Below are positions 28,601 to 36,799 of a stretch of 64,000 nt of DNA, in pieces. The number at the start of each line of letters is the position of its first letter. Position 1 is the first letter of the stretch. The notes below the pieces were generated by a model. The model ran no database searches. It saw only the letters and a program-made list of their open reading frames with translations, and was not told the DNA's origin. The stretch lies in the NCBI GenBank assembly GCA_042701975.1, contig CP170561.1, positions 1,054,001 to 1,118,000 on the forward strand, written 5' to 3'. The DNA comes from JAFALK01 sp042701975 (GTDB lineage Bacteria > Pseudomonadota > Gammaproteobacteria > Burkholderiales > Burkholderiaceae_C). Made by a program: the position numbers and the translations under genes.

Positions 28601-29910
28601 TCGTCGAAGATGCATTGCGGCCCTGGGTGCTGGACGAGGCAGTCTCTGCGATGCCGGGAAACGGTACACGTGGAGCCCTCGCGCTAGCACTTGCGTGCCG
28701 CTCGCCAATCCGACGCAGGCTCTTGGACGGCGCGAGCGAGCTGGTTACGGAGGGCAAGGTCGTCAACGCCTTGTACCGCAGGCTGTTGCTCAATGCACTC
28801 ATCGAGGACCAGCTCATCCAACCGGACAAAATCGACCAGGTTTGCAAAGCCGCCCTCCAGGGCGCCGGTGGCCAACCGAAGAAGATTGAGGATCTGTCAT
28901 GGATGCAGCTCTGGGCGGGTTCAAGGCCAGTCCAAGCGTGGACCTGGTTCCGAACCCATCTCGATGCCCTCGGCAGTGAGGCGTCCGTACAGCTGAGCGA
29001 GTACGCCTCGACAATGGGCGAGCTCAAGTGGGTCCGAACGCCGATGGATGAACCGACTGTGGAGTTGCTTCTTGACATCACATCGATCCTGCACCAACTG
29101 GGGTCGGCACACATCCCAGTCGATGATCAAGGCCATTCGTTCTTCGGTCCGCCGACTCGACGCATGTTGCATGCGATCGGCCTGGCGTTCTCGCAGCTCA
29201 GGGGATCCGCTGGGCGCAATGCCCTTCTGTCACTTGTTGCAGGGGAATCTGACCCTGAGCACCAGTCGCAGCTGCGAGGGTTTCTGACCAGCCACGCCGA
29301 GCAAGATGCTGCCGAGGGTTCTGCCTGGTCGATTGAGCAGCTGAGATCGCTGCACCGGGCGTTCGACTCCGCGCCGCAAACCGAGGCTCAGCTATACGAC
29401 CAAGTCCTCGCGCGCCTGGAGGACATCCGTGAGTCCGTCGAGCAAGGACCGTTCAGCGAACGCTCGCTCTTCAAGGCGGGCATGCCGGAGAAGCACCTGC
29501 AGCTATGGCTCGCTGCGAAGTTCCAGGATTCGCAAAACTTGAGATACAGCGTACACCGGGAAGAAGTCGTAGACGCCGACAACCGCACGGACATCCAGCT
29601 AGCCTGTCAAACCTCCAAGGTCTGCGTGGAAATCAAGCCCTTGGACCGCTCGAGGAGCTATTCAGCCAACACGCTAGCGCATGACACGCTCAGGAGACAG
29701 CTTGTCGGGCAGTATCTGAAAGGAAAGAACAGCTCTCGCGGAATCCTCGTGCTCCTTCAGTTAGACGACAAACGCTGGGAGCTTGACGGCAACTCAAGCG
29801 CGAGCTTCGATGAGCTCGTTGAACAGCTTCAGCACCAAGCCGATCTGGTCAAGGTTGCGATGCATTTAGTGAGCGAGCTGAAAGTCTTTGGCATTCGCTG
29901 CATAGCTTGA
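25657..29910 (+). CDS. Large NACHT/STAND-like NTPase with C-terminal PD-(D/E)XK-like motif
   Basis: 1417 residues. Walker A is GEAGIGKT (50-57), Walker B lies in YFQLDSVDEAR (about 109-119), and sensor-1-like ISSR follows near 150, as in NACHT/STAND NTPases. A long helical region of about 1000 residues follows, HEAT-like in look. Near the C-terminus D1312, E1325 and K1327 (RTDIQLACQTSKVCVEIKP) form a PD-(D/E)XK-like motif followed by a conserved-looking LRRQLVGQYLK. I infer a phage sensor whose oligomerisation activates a nuclease, by analogy with Avs/bNACHT proteins, though their effectors are usually N-terminal. Single gene, first in the element, no close partner. Confidence 0.72.
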   Translation: MSIELNRTFGEYTEPQEEGDEARWLEYFGTGRGRLTWADLHKRRVTVVIGEAGIGKTVEFALETSRLAASSYAFFVALNQLQSPQDWELALGDAMKRFERWKQSSEIGYFQLDSVDEARLHSPADLVKALSIVRDALKSHFSRVRVAISSRVTDWTVPAVQEAIRKHLLQPINDAIAVQRSSSIQTQSDADDAAKEVDGKEDAPADAELMVVTLDALSIEEAKRCAKHFGLKGEASFWEAVDGGEFEFMASRPLDLGWMVKLWNRDGALGTYLELMRTNVASRLEEDNEHYRQLGKVLAIEQRLVGAEELAAASEFGELAFLRLQPSPVSEAGVLDSFSTLPSWKAPDVQLLLSTAVFDEASFSRVRFHHRSIREYLAAAWLHRQLGNGVPLTKVQPLFARSITGVPTVIPSRRAMLAWLAALNVHVRSWVVRWCPELILEDGDPESWGQLSVDEAFARIVAKLDTSSAFMKGRGVGAYQRVGRALSPGLVSEILYDRSANWRVRSTALNLARDGKISDCAAPAMEIYADTSQPEYERSAALDIVAATGTSKHRERVLADLLSGTIAGNELIAGALFVVGVDALTAEQLTSIFARTDNEAEFGTGPMAGVVKRKMLPKMDLKGAVALLSAILDSLPKHIDGEPFSRISREEMPERAWLFNVLLDCFDVVLTLVAASAVPAPGICLRAADELDSLRHTDLVSSSDLLSARKAIEGVPSLRWQIALAVAQSSDPPSYKRRLVWDHDSIIRFREAELPELIRRAGEDSRPIEERVICFDIAAELAFRAQDGRKRSDAMRAMRRFANAAQLESVTNQFVEWRTARRSRLRWEQRDRDRKTKFKTDRAQFVARMAPRFPAISEGSDFAGLQNLLNLSFEGKGWDDIGEVDVEFIAAHYGPVAAEAFCSGLGMFWRNWAPIPPSTRSKGEIPWPSLVALAGVSLHSVQEGSFSGLTDAEVARAALTASWALPAPPRWFEKLHASHPSVVEDALRPWVLDEAVSAMPGNGTRGALALALACRSPIRRRLLDGASELVTEGKVVNALYRRLLLNALIEDQLIQPDKIDQVCKAALQGAGGQPKKIEDLSWMQLWAGSRPVQAWTWFRTHLDALGSEASVQLSEYASTMGELKWVRTPMDEPTVELLLDITSILHQLGSAHIPVDDQGHSFFGPPTRRMLHAIGLAFSQLRGSAGRNALLSLVAGESDPEHQSQLRGFLTSHAEQDAAEGSAWSIEQLRSLHRAFDSAPQTEAQLYDQVLARLEDIRESVEQGPFSERSLFKAGMPEKHLQLWLAAKFQDSQNLRYSVHREEVVDADNRTDIQLACQTSKVCVEIKPLDRSRSYSANTLAHDTLRRQLVGQYLKGKNSSRGILVLLQLDDKRWELDGNSSASFDELVEQLQHQADLVKVAMHLVSELKVFGIRCIA

Positions 29911-30108
29911 TAGTCGCCGCGCGCCAATAGCTTGCATGGAGATGCTCCTCCCGCTAGTTTCGAAACAGGCAAACCGCCAGAGGCCCTCGGCCTGAGCTTC
30001 CACCGGTTCATGAGGCACTGCTCCCCCAGCAGTGCGCGCTGGTTGGCAGCGGTCTGTTCGTCGACTCGCAGCGACACAACCGCAATGAAAGCGCCCAGAC
30101 AACGTCGT

Positions 30109-30468
30109 TTAGCGCATGCTCGACAACAGTGCGAGGAGCAAGGCGATGCCGACCAGCGCCCCGGCAGGGTTCGCCTTCTTAGCTTCCACGACGGGCACGT
30201 TCTGCTTACTCAACTGTTCCTCCAAAACTTCGACTCGGCGTAGCACCTCGGAAGGTGTCATCTTCAACAGCTTCGCGCATTCGCGCATTTGCCAGACACT
30301 GAACATGGAGTCGCCGTTCTCGAGCCGCGAGTAGGCAGACTGGGACAGTCCGAGCAGGTTGGCCATATCCAGTTGCTGCCCGCCTTGCTCCACACGAGCT
30401 TGCTTGATGACCTGGCCAATGAGGGCGGAGTACGGGACTTCAGGTTGAGGAATGTAGGGGATTGACAT
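30109..30468 (-). CDS. HTH (XRE) protein with C-terminal transmembrane helix
   Basis: 119 residues: a Cro/C1 HTH (about 20-75: LDMANLLGLSQSAYSRLENG), a short helical linker (VEVLEEQLSKQ) that could be a coiled coil, and a hydrophobic C-terminal helix (AGALVGIALLLALLSS). Membrane tethering of a DNA-binding regulator is unusual. Divergent from the LRAT-like gene with a shared palindrome between them, so it probably controls both. Confidence 0.8.
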   Translation of the reverse strand: MSIPYIPQPEVPYSALIGQVIKQARVEQGGQQLDMANLLGLSQSAYSRLENGDSMFSVWQMRECAKLLKMTPSEVLRRVEVLEEQLSKQNVPVVEAKKANPAGALVGIALLLALLSSMR

Positions 30469-30472
30469 TCAA

Positions 30473-30501
30473 TTCATATATGCGTTTAATGCATGTATGA
30501 A
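30473..30501. promoter_or_regulatory. Palindromic operator between the HTH and LRAT genes
   Basis: TTCATATATGC and GCATGTATGAA form an inverted repeat matching at 10 of 11 positions with a 7-bp spacer. It starts 4 bp before the HTH gene's start codon and covers the only possible divergent promoter space, so it is a good binding site for the HTH protein. Confidence 0.65.
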
Positions 30502-30519
30502 TTTTACGCGAACTACCCC

Positions 30520-30909
30520 ATGAACGCAAATTTCGACGCTTTGCCGGCCGGCACCCTGGTCTCTGTCTCGCGCGCGCCGTACCGCCATGTGGGGCTCTTG
30601 ACAGAGCCAGCCTACGGCAGGGAGCGCCAGGTCATCTCGCTCAACCCGGGTCAGCCAGGCCACCAGGTCCTCGAGGAGCCGCTGTCGATCTTCGCCCGCG
30701 GGAAGCCTGTCCGCGTGGTCCAGATGAGGTCCACTGCTGATTGGGCTGTTCTGGCCCGAGCTCGATCCGGCCAACACCCTGCCTACGACTGGCTGGCATT
30801 TAATTGCGAGCACTTCGTCCGCTTTGCGGCGGGTCAGCCAATTGAGAGTCCCCAGCTCGCCATTTGGACCTTGGCAGCGCTGGCCCTCAGCCTCGTGGCG
30901 CTTCGCTAA
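30520..30909 (+). CDS. LRAT-fold (NlpC/P60 superfamily) protein with C-terminal membrane helix
   Basis: 129 residues. The catalytic set of the LRAT family is visible: His in PYRHVGLL and Cys in FNCEHFVRFA (the NCEHFV signature), with a hydrophobic C-terminal helix (LAIWTLAALALSLVAL). LRAT/HRASLS proteins are thiol acyltransferases or phospholipases acting on membrane lipids. An upstream ATG at 30493 lies inside the operator palindrome, so the ATG at 30520 is preferred. The pairing with a membrane-tethered HTH protein suggests a toxin/regulator or stress module. Confidence 0.75.
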   Translation: MNANFDALPAGTLVSVSRAPYRHVGLLTEPAYGRERQVISLNPGQPGHQVLEEPLSIFARGKPVRVVQMRSTADWAVLARARSGQHPAYDWLAFNCEHFVRFAAGQPIESPQLAIWTLAALALSLVALR

Positions 30910-30970
30910 GCAGGCTTCAGCGACACAGGTGGTTTGTTGTTGCCCGTGAAGTGCGGGTCATGATCGGCCG

Positions 30971-33538
30971 CTACTCGTCACCAATCGCAATTTCATTGAC
31001 GATGGCGATCTGGGTCCGAATTGGCGTGTAGAGATCAACATCAACATCCATATTGCCCAGCGGTTGGATGGAAACGATCAAGGAGTAACGAACCGCTAGG
31101 TCGGCGCGGCCGCTACCAGCCCAGTCCTTCCACCAACCTCCGACAGGAAATACTGCGACATGTGACTTCTCCGCGAGGGATACCGCGGTCCCCGTCCAGA
31201 AGTCACTGTGAATGGACCCGAGAGACCTCAGCTGCGACCCAATATGCCAATCATTGCTGTCTGGATCGGGCAGCGCCTCCCCCTCGTCCAGTTCGCCTTC
31301 GAGCGTAGCTTCCACGCGGTCGATCTTGTTGACGCGCTGTGTAAAGCGTTCGGCAGTCTCGCTTGCGCCCTTGACCGCGAAGCGCAGTCCGTGTGACTGG
31401 TAGCGGAATTTGCTCTGCCAGCCGCGGCGACTCGGATTGGGTTCGATGAAATACGACAGCGTGACCCGCATTTCAACGACAGTCGCGCCCAGACCGAGCA
31501 GCACGTCCTCAGGCCAGGGCAATTGATGAAGCTTCAGCTCGTTCATCTTGACGGAGCCTTGTTCCGACGTATACGGCACGATGGTGTCTTCGATCACCAG
31601 CGTGGGTGCATGCTCACTGGAGTACAACGAGTTCTCCAGAGATACCTTGCCGAAGCCGTAGGTGCGGACGAGCTTCTTTATGTGCTGCTTCTGCGCACCT
31701 CGCGTCGTCCCGGTGGGTAGTTGTGCCAGCATCCGCGGTGTGAATCTGGCTCCATGCACAAGCAGTGCCCGGATAGTCTCCTCCCAATACGCGGGGTAAT
31801 GAGCTCGCAGATGTGCCGCGATGCGTCCGACCTCTGCAGCAGCAGCGCTGGTATCGCCCGTCTCAGCAAATGGCTGACCGTGCTGACGATGCGCGGTCGT
31901 GAGCAGGCGCAGGCTCTCCGGTCCGTCAATGACATTGGGCGGTGGGTTGAGCGCTCCGTTCCCACCCTCCGCCACGAGGTCGGGCTTGATGGGCCATGCG
32001 CGGCCCCACAACAGTGAGGTAGTGGATGCTGGCGCCAGGCCACCTTCCTGCGCAATCAGCACGGCATCTGGAAAGGCGGCCGCGTCGAAATCGATCAAGT
32101 TCGTGCAAGCACCGACCGTGATCGCGTTCCAGGCTTGACCGGGATCTTCGACGGAGGTGCTGTGGTTGATATCCGGATAGCCGTTCCAACCTTCAAGCGG
32201 TACGTTGCCCGCAGAGAGCACGAAGAGCCGCGGTTTGAGCGGATCTTGAAACAGGTCGTCTTCGCGCCAGCTCACGCCATGCTCGTAGGGCTGAAGGCCG
32301 TTCAAGCCAAACGCCATCTGGTCAATCGTGGCTGACCACTCGCTCGGCTTACCTGCGCCCGGTCCAATCGCTGTGGTCATGGTTGCGAAAACCCGCTGAC
32401 GAAGCGGCTGAAACTGTTCGACGTTATCTACTGCTTGGGCGAACACCCAGCCATAGAGGTGACGCGGGTTCGCCCCGTTTGGCGGAAAGATCTTCACAGA
32501 CTCCAGCCGATGGGGAAGGACGATGTCATCGTTCCTCGTGAACGCCCCCACCAAGTCACCGTGGCAAAGGAGGCCGGCCATGCCTGTTCCGTGTCCGTTG
32601 CGGTCTGCGCCGCCCCACTCCGGCAGTACCGCGTGGACGTCATCCTCGGCAATGGCATCTTGCAACAGGAGGTGCGCTCGGTTCACGCCGGTATCGAGCA
32701 AGGTGACGTACGGGCCGACATCGGGTGGAGTGAAGGTGCAACGGCCGAGCAAATCGTGGATCCAATGCGCTTGCTCTCTGGCCCTGAGATCGGACAGGAA
32801 GAACTGCGCATTGGGTTGAATCGCTCGGATTTCAGCAATGGCGTCGAGCAGCATCATCGCTTGCTCTAAATCACGACGTGAGCATTGCGCTGCGACCACG
32901 GCCCGGTCCGGGAACGTCACGTAGCCTGGCTCGACGGTGATCTCTAGCCTCTCCGCAGAGGCGCGGAATCTCGCAACGACGTCCCGCGCGGAGCGGCTAC
33001 CAACACGCAGCCACAACTGGTACCAACGCGGCCCGTCAAGGTCCGGCGGCGGCTCGTCTTCGGTCCACAGCTGGTCGAACGCGGCGCTGCCGATCGATTC
33101 AATCGCGGTGATCAGCCTGGCATTCTTGGGCTTACCTGTCTTGGTCTCTTCGTTCAGGTATGCGCGAATACGCTTTTCCAATGCCGAGAGGCGCCCTTCC
33201 GGCACATGAAGTGCAACGACTTGGCCCTCCCCCGAATCAACGACGCTGAGCACCTCCACGCCATCGCGTCTCCACTCCAAGTCCTGAACGTCGTATTTCG
33301 CCGCCCGATCGAACTGAATCGCAATGATCATCCCCGCGGCGGCGTCCAGTCCGCGAGCTGCACGCTCTCTCGCAAGAGCGGCTTCATCCAATTGCAGCTG
33401 CCCCAACTGCCTTAGCAATTTGCTGCCATGCGCGCCGCGGTCTCGTTGCGGCGATGGAGCGTTGCGGACGGAAAGATTCGACTTGAAGTCGTGGTTTTCC
33501 GTGAACCCCTGAACAACCAGATGATCGAGGTTAGGCAT
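30971..33538 (-). CDS. ietS: Subtilisin-like serine protease IetS
   Basis: 855 residues, no signal peptide, so cytoplasmic. The S8 catalytic triad is visible: Asp in VTLLDTGVNRAH, His in NGHGTGMAGLL, Ser in GDTSAAAAEVGRIAAHL. The N-terminal 220 residues and C-terminal 250 residues are extra domains. Together with the upstream AAA+ gene this matches IetAS, first described on an Agrobacterium Ti plasmid as a stability/exclusion pair and later reported as an anti-phage system. The ATPase is thought to control the protease. Confidence 0.86.
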   Translation of the reverse strand: MPNLDHLVVQGFTENHDFKSNLSVRNAPSPQRDRGAHGSKLLRQLGQLQLDEAALARERAARGLDAAAGMIIAIQFDRAAKYDVQDLEWRRDGVEVLSVVDSGEGQVVALHVPEGRLSALEKRIRAYLNEETKTGKPKNARLITAIESIGSAAFDQLWTEDEPPPDLDGPRWYQLWLRVGSRSARDVVARFRASAERLEITVEPGYVTFPDRAVVAAQCSRRDLEQAMMLLDAIAEIRAIQPNAQFFLSDLRAREQAHWIHDLLGRCTFTPPDVGPYVTLLDTGVNRAHLLLQDAIAEDDVHAVLPEWGGADRNGHGTGMAGLLCHGDLVGAFTRNDDIVLPHRLESVKIFPPNGANPRHLYGWVFAQAVDNVEQFQPLRQRVFATMTTAIGPGAGKPSEWSATIDQMAFGLNGLQPYEHGVSWREDDLFQDPLKPRLFVLSAGNVPLEGWNGYPDINHSTSVEDPGQAWNAITVGACTNLIDFDAAAFPDAVLIAQEGGLAPASTTSLLWGRAWPIKPDLVAEGGNGALNPPPNVIDGPESLRLLTTAHRQHGQPFAETGDTSAAAAEVGRIAAHLRAHYPAYWEETIRALLVHGARFTPRMLAQLPTGTTRGAQKQHIKKLVRTYGFGKVSLENSLYSSEHAPTLVIEDTIVPYTSEQGSVKMNELKLHQLPWPEDVLLGLGATVVEMRVTLSYFIEPNPSRRGWQSKFRYQSHGLRFAVKGASETAERFTQRVNKIDRVEATLEGELDEGEALPDPDSNDWHIGSQLRSLGSIHSDFWTGTAVSLAEKSHVAVFPVGGWWKDWAGSGRADLAVRYSLIVSIQPLGNMDVDVDLYTPIRTQIAIVNEIAIGDE

Positions 33539-33541
33539 CCC

Positions 33542-33569
33542 TGGAGTAATCGTTGATTTTGTTACTCCA
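33542..33569. promoter_or_regulatory. Inverted repeat directly upstream of ietS
   Basis: A perfect 8-bp inverted repeat TGGAGTAA / TTACTCCA with a 12-bp spacer, ending 3 bp before the ietS start codon. It could be an operator or an mRNA hairpin that masks the ribosome binding site. Confidence 0.5.
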
Positions 33570-33685
33570 ATGTATCGACCTCTCGTCGTTCAGGGAAGGG
33601 AGGCAACGTACGCGAATACCCGACGCTTTGGATCCAGTGACTCGTACGCTCCCGTTTCACGTCGCAAATGGGCGATTGGCGGCAC

Positions 33686-34675
33686 TTAGAGATTCAGGTG
33701 CAACTGACTTGACGCGCGCTCCTGCAGATGTCGAATGGCGCTTTGAAGGCTGACTTGCTCTTGCTCTTCAAGCACCGCATCCTTGATCGTGTCTTCGCAG
33801 GCTCGAACGATCTCGGAATGCGAGAGGCCACGTGCGTGCGAGATCATTTCCGCGAAGGAAATGTTCGATGGCGCCATCAGAGCGAGTCGGTTGCCGAGCA
33901 GTTCTTCGATCTGCGCATCATCGGGCGGGCTGTAGCGAATCACGTCGTCGAAGCGCCGGAACAACGCCGTATCGAGAGAGGCTCCATGGTTGGTAGCGGC
34001 CACGATGATGCTGTCGGAGGCATCTTGTTCAATGAGCTGCAGGAACATGTTCAGCGTGCGCCGCATTTCCGCCACATCGTGTTGGCTACCCCGTTGCAAG
34101 CCGAGCGAATCGAATTCGTCGAACAAGTAGACGCCACGCGTGGATTTGAGCGCCTCAAAGACCAAGCGGAGCTTTGAAGCACTTTCGCCCATGAACTTGG
34201 TGATCAGGCTATCGAATCTAGCCGTGAACAAAGGCAACTTGAGTTCTGTGGCCAGGACGGCCGCCGTGAGCGTCTTGCCGGTGCCTGGCGGACCGACGAG
34301 CAGCAGTTTGCGCCGAGGCGATAGGCCGTGGCCATTCAAACGCTCGTGTTGCCGCTGCTCACGCAAAACCCGTTGCAGCTTCTGCTCGACCTCAGCGGAA
34401 ATCACCATCTGCTTGAGGTGATGCTGCGGATACTGGGCCGTGAGCAGCTCTGCCAACTCACCTCTGGGCTGGACCAGCGGCATAGCGCGCACGCGCGCAC
34501 GTGGCGTTGCAGGGGAGCGCGCTGCTTCTATGAGCTCGCGGAGCTCAGCCGCCAGCTTGCCATGTCCACGCCTTGCCTCATCGGCCGCAACTTGCAAAGC
34601 GACCGAAATGAACTGCGCATCTTCATTGCCTGCGTAGGCTCTGAAGAGTGCCTTGATTTGTTCAGCTCGTGCCAT
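33686..34675 (-). CDS. ietA: AAA+ ATPase IetA
   Basis: 329 residues: Walker A VGPPGTGKTLTAAVL, Walker B YLFDEFDSLG, sensor 1 IVAATNH and an arginine-finger region (LFRRFDDVIRY), typical of the FtsH/spastin-like AAA group. The N-terminal 100 residues are helical. It precedes ietS on the same strand with 147 bp between. It should act as the energy-using regulator of the IetS protease. A GGGAG ribosome site precedes the ATG. Confidence 0.87.
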   Translation of the reverse strand: MARAEQIKALFRAYAGNEDAQFISVALQVAADEARRGHGKLAAELRELIEAARSPATPRARVRAMPLVQPRGELAELLTAQYPQHHLKQMVISAEVEQKLQRVLREQRQHERLNGHGLSPRRKLLLVGPPGTGKTLTAAVLATELKLPLFTARFDSLITKFMGESASKLRLVFEALKSTRGVYLFDEFDSLGLQRGSQHDVAEMRRTLNMFLQLIEQDASDSIIVAATNHGASLDTALFRRFDDVIRYSPPDDAQIEELLGNRLALMAPSNISFAEMISHARGLSHSEIVRACEDTIKDAVLEEQEQVSLQSAIRHLQERASSQLHLNL

Positions 34676-34750
34676 GAATGCTCCCTGCCTCCGATATTAG
34701 GCGCTCCGTATGCGTGTGTGATTATCGAACATATGTGCAACAATAGCAAC

Positions 34751-35047
34751 ATGGCTCAGGCGAAATTTTCCTTTCCCGTCACACAGGGCGAGTTGATAAA
34801 ACGTGTGCGCGCGGATCAGACGCAGGTCGCGTTCGCACGCACGCTCGAGGTGAGCCGCTCTTGCCTTTCTCGCTATGAGAGCGAGCAGCTGGGTGCACCG
34901 ACTGAAGTGATCAACTATTGCTTGCGTGCGATTGCTGCACAGCTGTCAGGTCAGTCGGCCGAAGCCAATCCGCTGGAACGCGCGCTGCAACTCAGTCGTG
35001 ACACAACGCGGCACTTGGAGCACGCGGCGCGCAGGCTGCGCACTTAA
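34751..35047 (+). CDS. HTH transcriptional regulator divergent from ietA
   Basis: 98 residues: HTH region ELIKRVRADQTQVAFARTLE then VSRSCLSRYESEQLGAPTEV, a variant XRE fold, and a helical tail (LERALQLSRDTTRHLEHAAR). It shares a 75-bp intergenic space with ietA, so it probably regulates the IetAS genes. Start chosen at MAQAKFSFP; the frame is open further upstream but overlaps ietA. Confidence 0.75.
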   Translation: MAQAKFSFPVTQGELIKRVRADQTQVAFARTLEVSRSCLSRYESEQLGAPTEVINYCLRAIAAQLSGQSAEANPLERALQLSRDTTRHLEHAARRLRT

Positions 35048-35362
35048 GCAGCGCTTGAGAGGGCGCTCAGTCCACGGACTTAATGAGCAAGCGCCCAGGC
35101 GCGTCGAGTTGCGTATGGACGACTCCTTTTGCTGAGAAAGGCCTTAGCAAAAGGCCGCCCTCTGCCTCGGCCCCTCAGCCCGTAGGCCGCTGGCTGCCAA
35201 ATGACGGCACCCAGCCTATCCTGCACTCACTCAATCCTTTGGATTTGGCACGTGTTCACGTGCCCCAAGGCCGAAGACCCAGCCGCAGATAGATGCGTAC
35301 CGGTGACCTGCTCCCTCCCTGCCGTACCAGCGTAATGGAGAGGAAGTCCATCAACCAGGAGA

Positions 35363-35638
35363 ATGATGGACATGAAGAAGAGCAGATTCACCGAGGAGCA
35401 GATCATTGGCTTCCTCAAGCAGGCCGAGGCCGGCATGCCGGTCAAAGAGCTGTGTCGACAGGGTGGCTTCAGCGACGCGACGTTCTACAAGTGGCGGGCC
35501 AAGTTCGGTGGCATGCAGGCCACGGATGCCAAGCGACTGCGTGATCTCGAAGGAGAGAACGCCAAGCTCAAGCGCCTGCTGGCTGAAGCCCACCTGGACA
35601 TTCACGCGCTCAAGGACGTCTTCGGCGTAAAGCCCTAG
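35363..35638 (+). CDS. IS3-family transposase OrfA
   Basis: 91 residues: an HTH (FTEEQIIGFLKQAEAGMPVK, RQGGFSDATFYKWR) plus a leucine-zipper-like tail. It binds the IS ends. OrfB is in the -1 frame, so an OrfAB fusion by ribosomal frameshift is expected. Confidence 0.9.
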   Translation: MMDMKKSRFTEEQIIGFLKQAEAGMPVKELCRQGGFSDATFYKWRAKFGGMQATDAKRLRDLEGENAKLKRLLAEAHLDIHALKDVFGVKP

Positions 35639-35670
35639 CCCCGCAGGTCAGGCGCGCAGCGGCAGCCAAG

Positions 35671-36498
35671 ATGATCGAGCAGCATCATCTGTCTGAACGC
35701 CGCGCGTGCCGCCTGGTGGGGCTCTCCAGAGACAGCTATCGCAACCCGCCCGTGGTCGACGAGGCCACGCAGCAACTCAGCGCCAAGATCGTCGAGATCG
35801 CGCAGGTGCGGCGTCGCTTCGGCTATCGCCGTATCCATGACTTGCTGCGTCCGCAGTTCCCGGGCGTGAACCACAAGCGCGTGTACCGGCTGTACAGCCA
35901 GGCGCAGTTGGCAGTACGCAAACGCAAGAAGGTCAGGCGTGCAGCCAGCGAGCGCGTGCCGCTCACGGTCGCAACCCGTGTCAATGAGGTGTGGAGCATG
36001 GACTTCGTTTCCGACAGCCTTGCCAACGGCCGGCGCATCAAGAGCCTGACCGTGGCCGATGACTTCACGCACGAGTGCGTGGACATCGCTGTGGACTATG
36101 GAATCTCGGGGCAATACGTGACGCGGCTGCTGGACCGAGCCGCACTCTTCAGGGGCTACCCCGCAGCGGTGAGAACCGACAACGGGCCGGAGTTCACTTG
36201 CCGGGCCTTCATTGCGTGGGCTCAGTCTCACGGCGTGCGCCACATCTTGATCCAGCCAGGGCGGCCCATGCAGAACGGCTACATCGAGAGCTTCAACGGC
36301 AAGTTCCGGGACGAGTGCTTGAACGAGCACTGGTTCCAGACGTTGCAGCAAGCACGTTCAGAGATCGCCATCTGGCGTCAGGACTACAACGAGGTCAGGC
36401 CACACAGCAGCTTGGGACGAATACCGCCGGCAGAGTTTGCTCAACGCCAGCGCAACAAGAACCAGTCGCCACCGGCTACAACCAACGAGATCAAGTAA
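35671..36498 (+). CDS. IS3-family transposase OrfB (DDE integrase core)
   Basis: 275 residues from its first ATG, with the frame open further upstream to overlap the OrfA end. HTH_21-like region (SAKIVEIAQVRRRFGYRRIH) and rve core with catalytic D in WSMDFVSD, D in RTDNGPEF and E in GYIESFNGKFRDE. Expressed as the OrfAB frameshift product. Confidence 0.9.
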   Translation: MIEQHHLSERRACRLVGLSRDSYRNPPVVDEATQQLSAKIVEIAQVRRRFGYRRIHDLLRPQFPGVNHKRVYRLYSQAQLAVRKRKKVRRAASERVPLTVATRVNEVWSMDFVSDSLANGRRIKSLTVADDFTHECVDIAVDYGISGQYVTRLLDRAALFRGYPAAVRTDNGPEFTCRAFIAWAQSHGVRHILIQPGRPMQNGYIESFNGKFRDECLNEHWFQTLQQARSEIAIWRQDYNEVRPHSSLGRIPPAEFAQRQRNKNQSPPATTNEIK

Positions 36499-36799
36499 CC
36501 TTCAACCCGGACTTCCGCCTGGCTGGTACGGCGGGAGGGGGCAGGTCACCGGCGCTCTCCAATGAGCATGGCGAACAAAGTGAACTGAGACCGCACCGGG
36601 ACTGAACAACCTGACTCGTAAGCGCAAAACTAGCGCAAAGCCTGAACGGTTAGTGCACAAGCTGAATCGGGACCGAACAATGAGACCCATGATCGCCCAA
36701 GGTCTTCGCACATCTCTGTAGGCTAGTCGGTGCCTTCTTTGTAGCGTGTCTCGGCGACATTTGGGGCCGATCAGGGGGCAGAGCGACGTAAGCCGTCTT

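Larger units (their letters stand above)
35304..36548 (+). mobile_element. IS3-family insertion sequence, IS407-like
   Basis: About 1245 bp. Terminal inverted repeats start TGACCTGC and continue with imperfect pairing past GCCGTACCAGC. A 4-bp CCGG flanks both ends (35300-35303 and 36549-36552), fitting the 4-bp target duplication of the IS407 group, though CCGG is itself palindromic. Both reading frames are intact, so it may be active. Confidence 0.88.
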
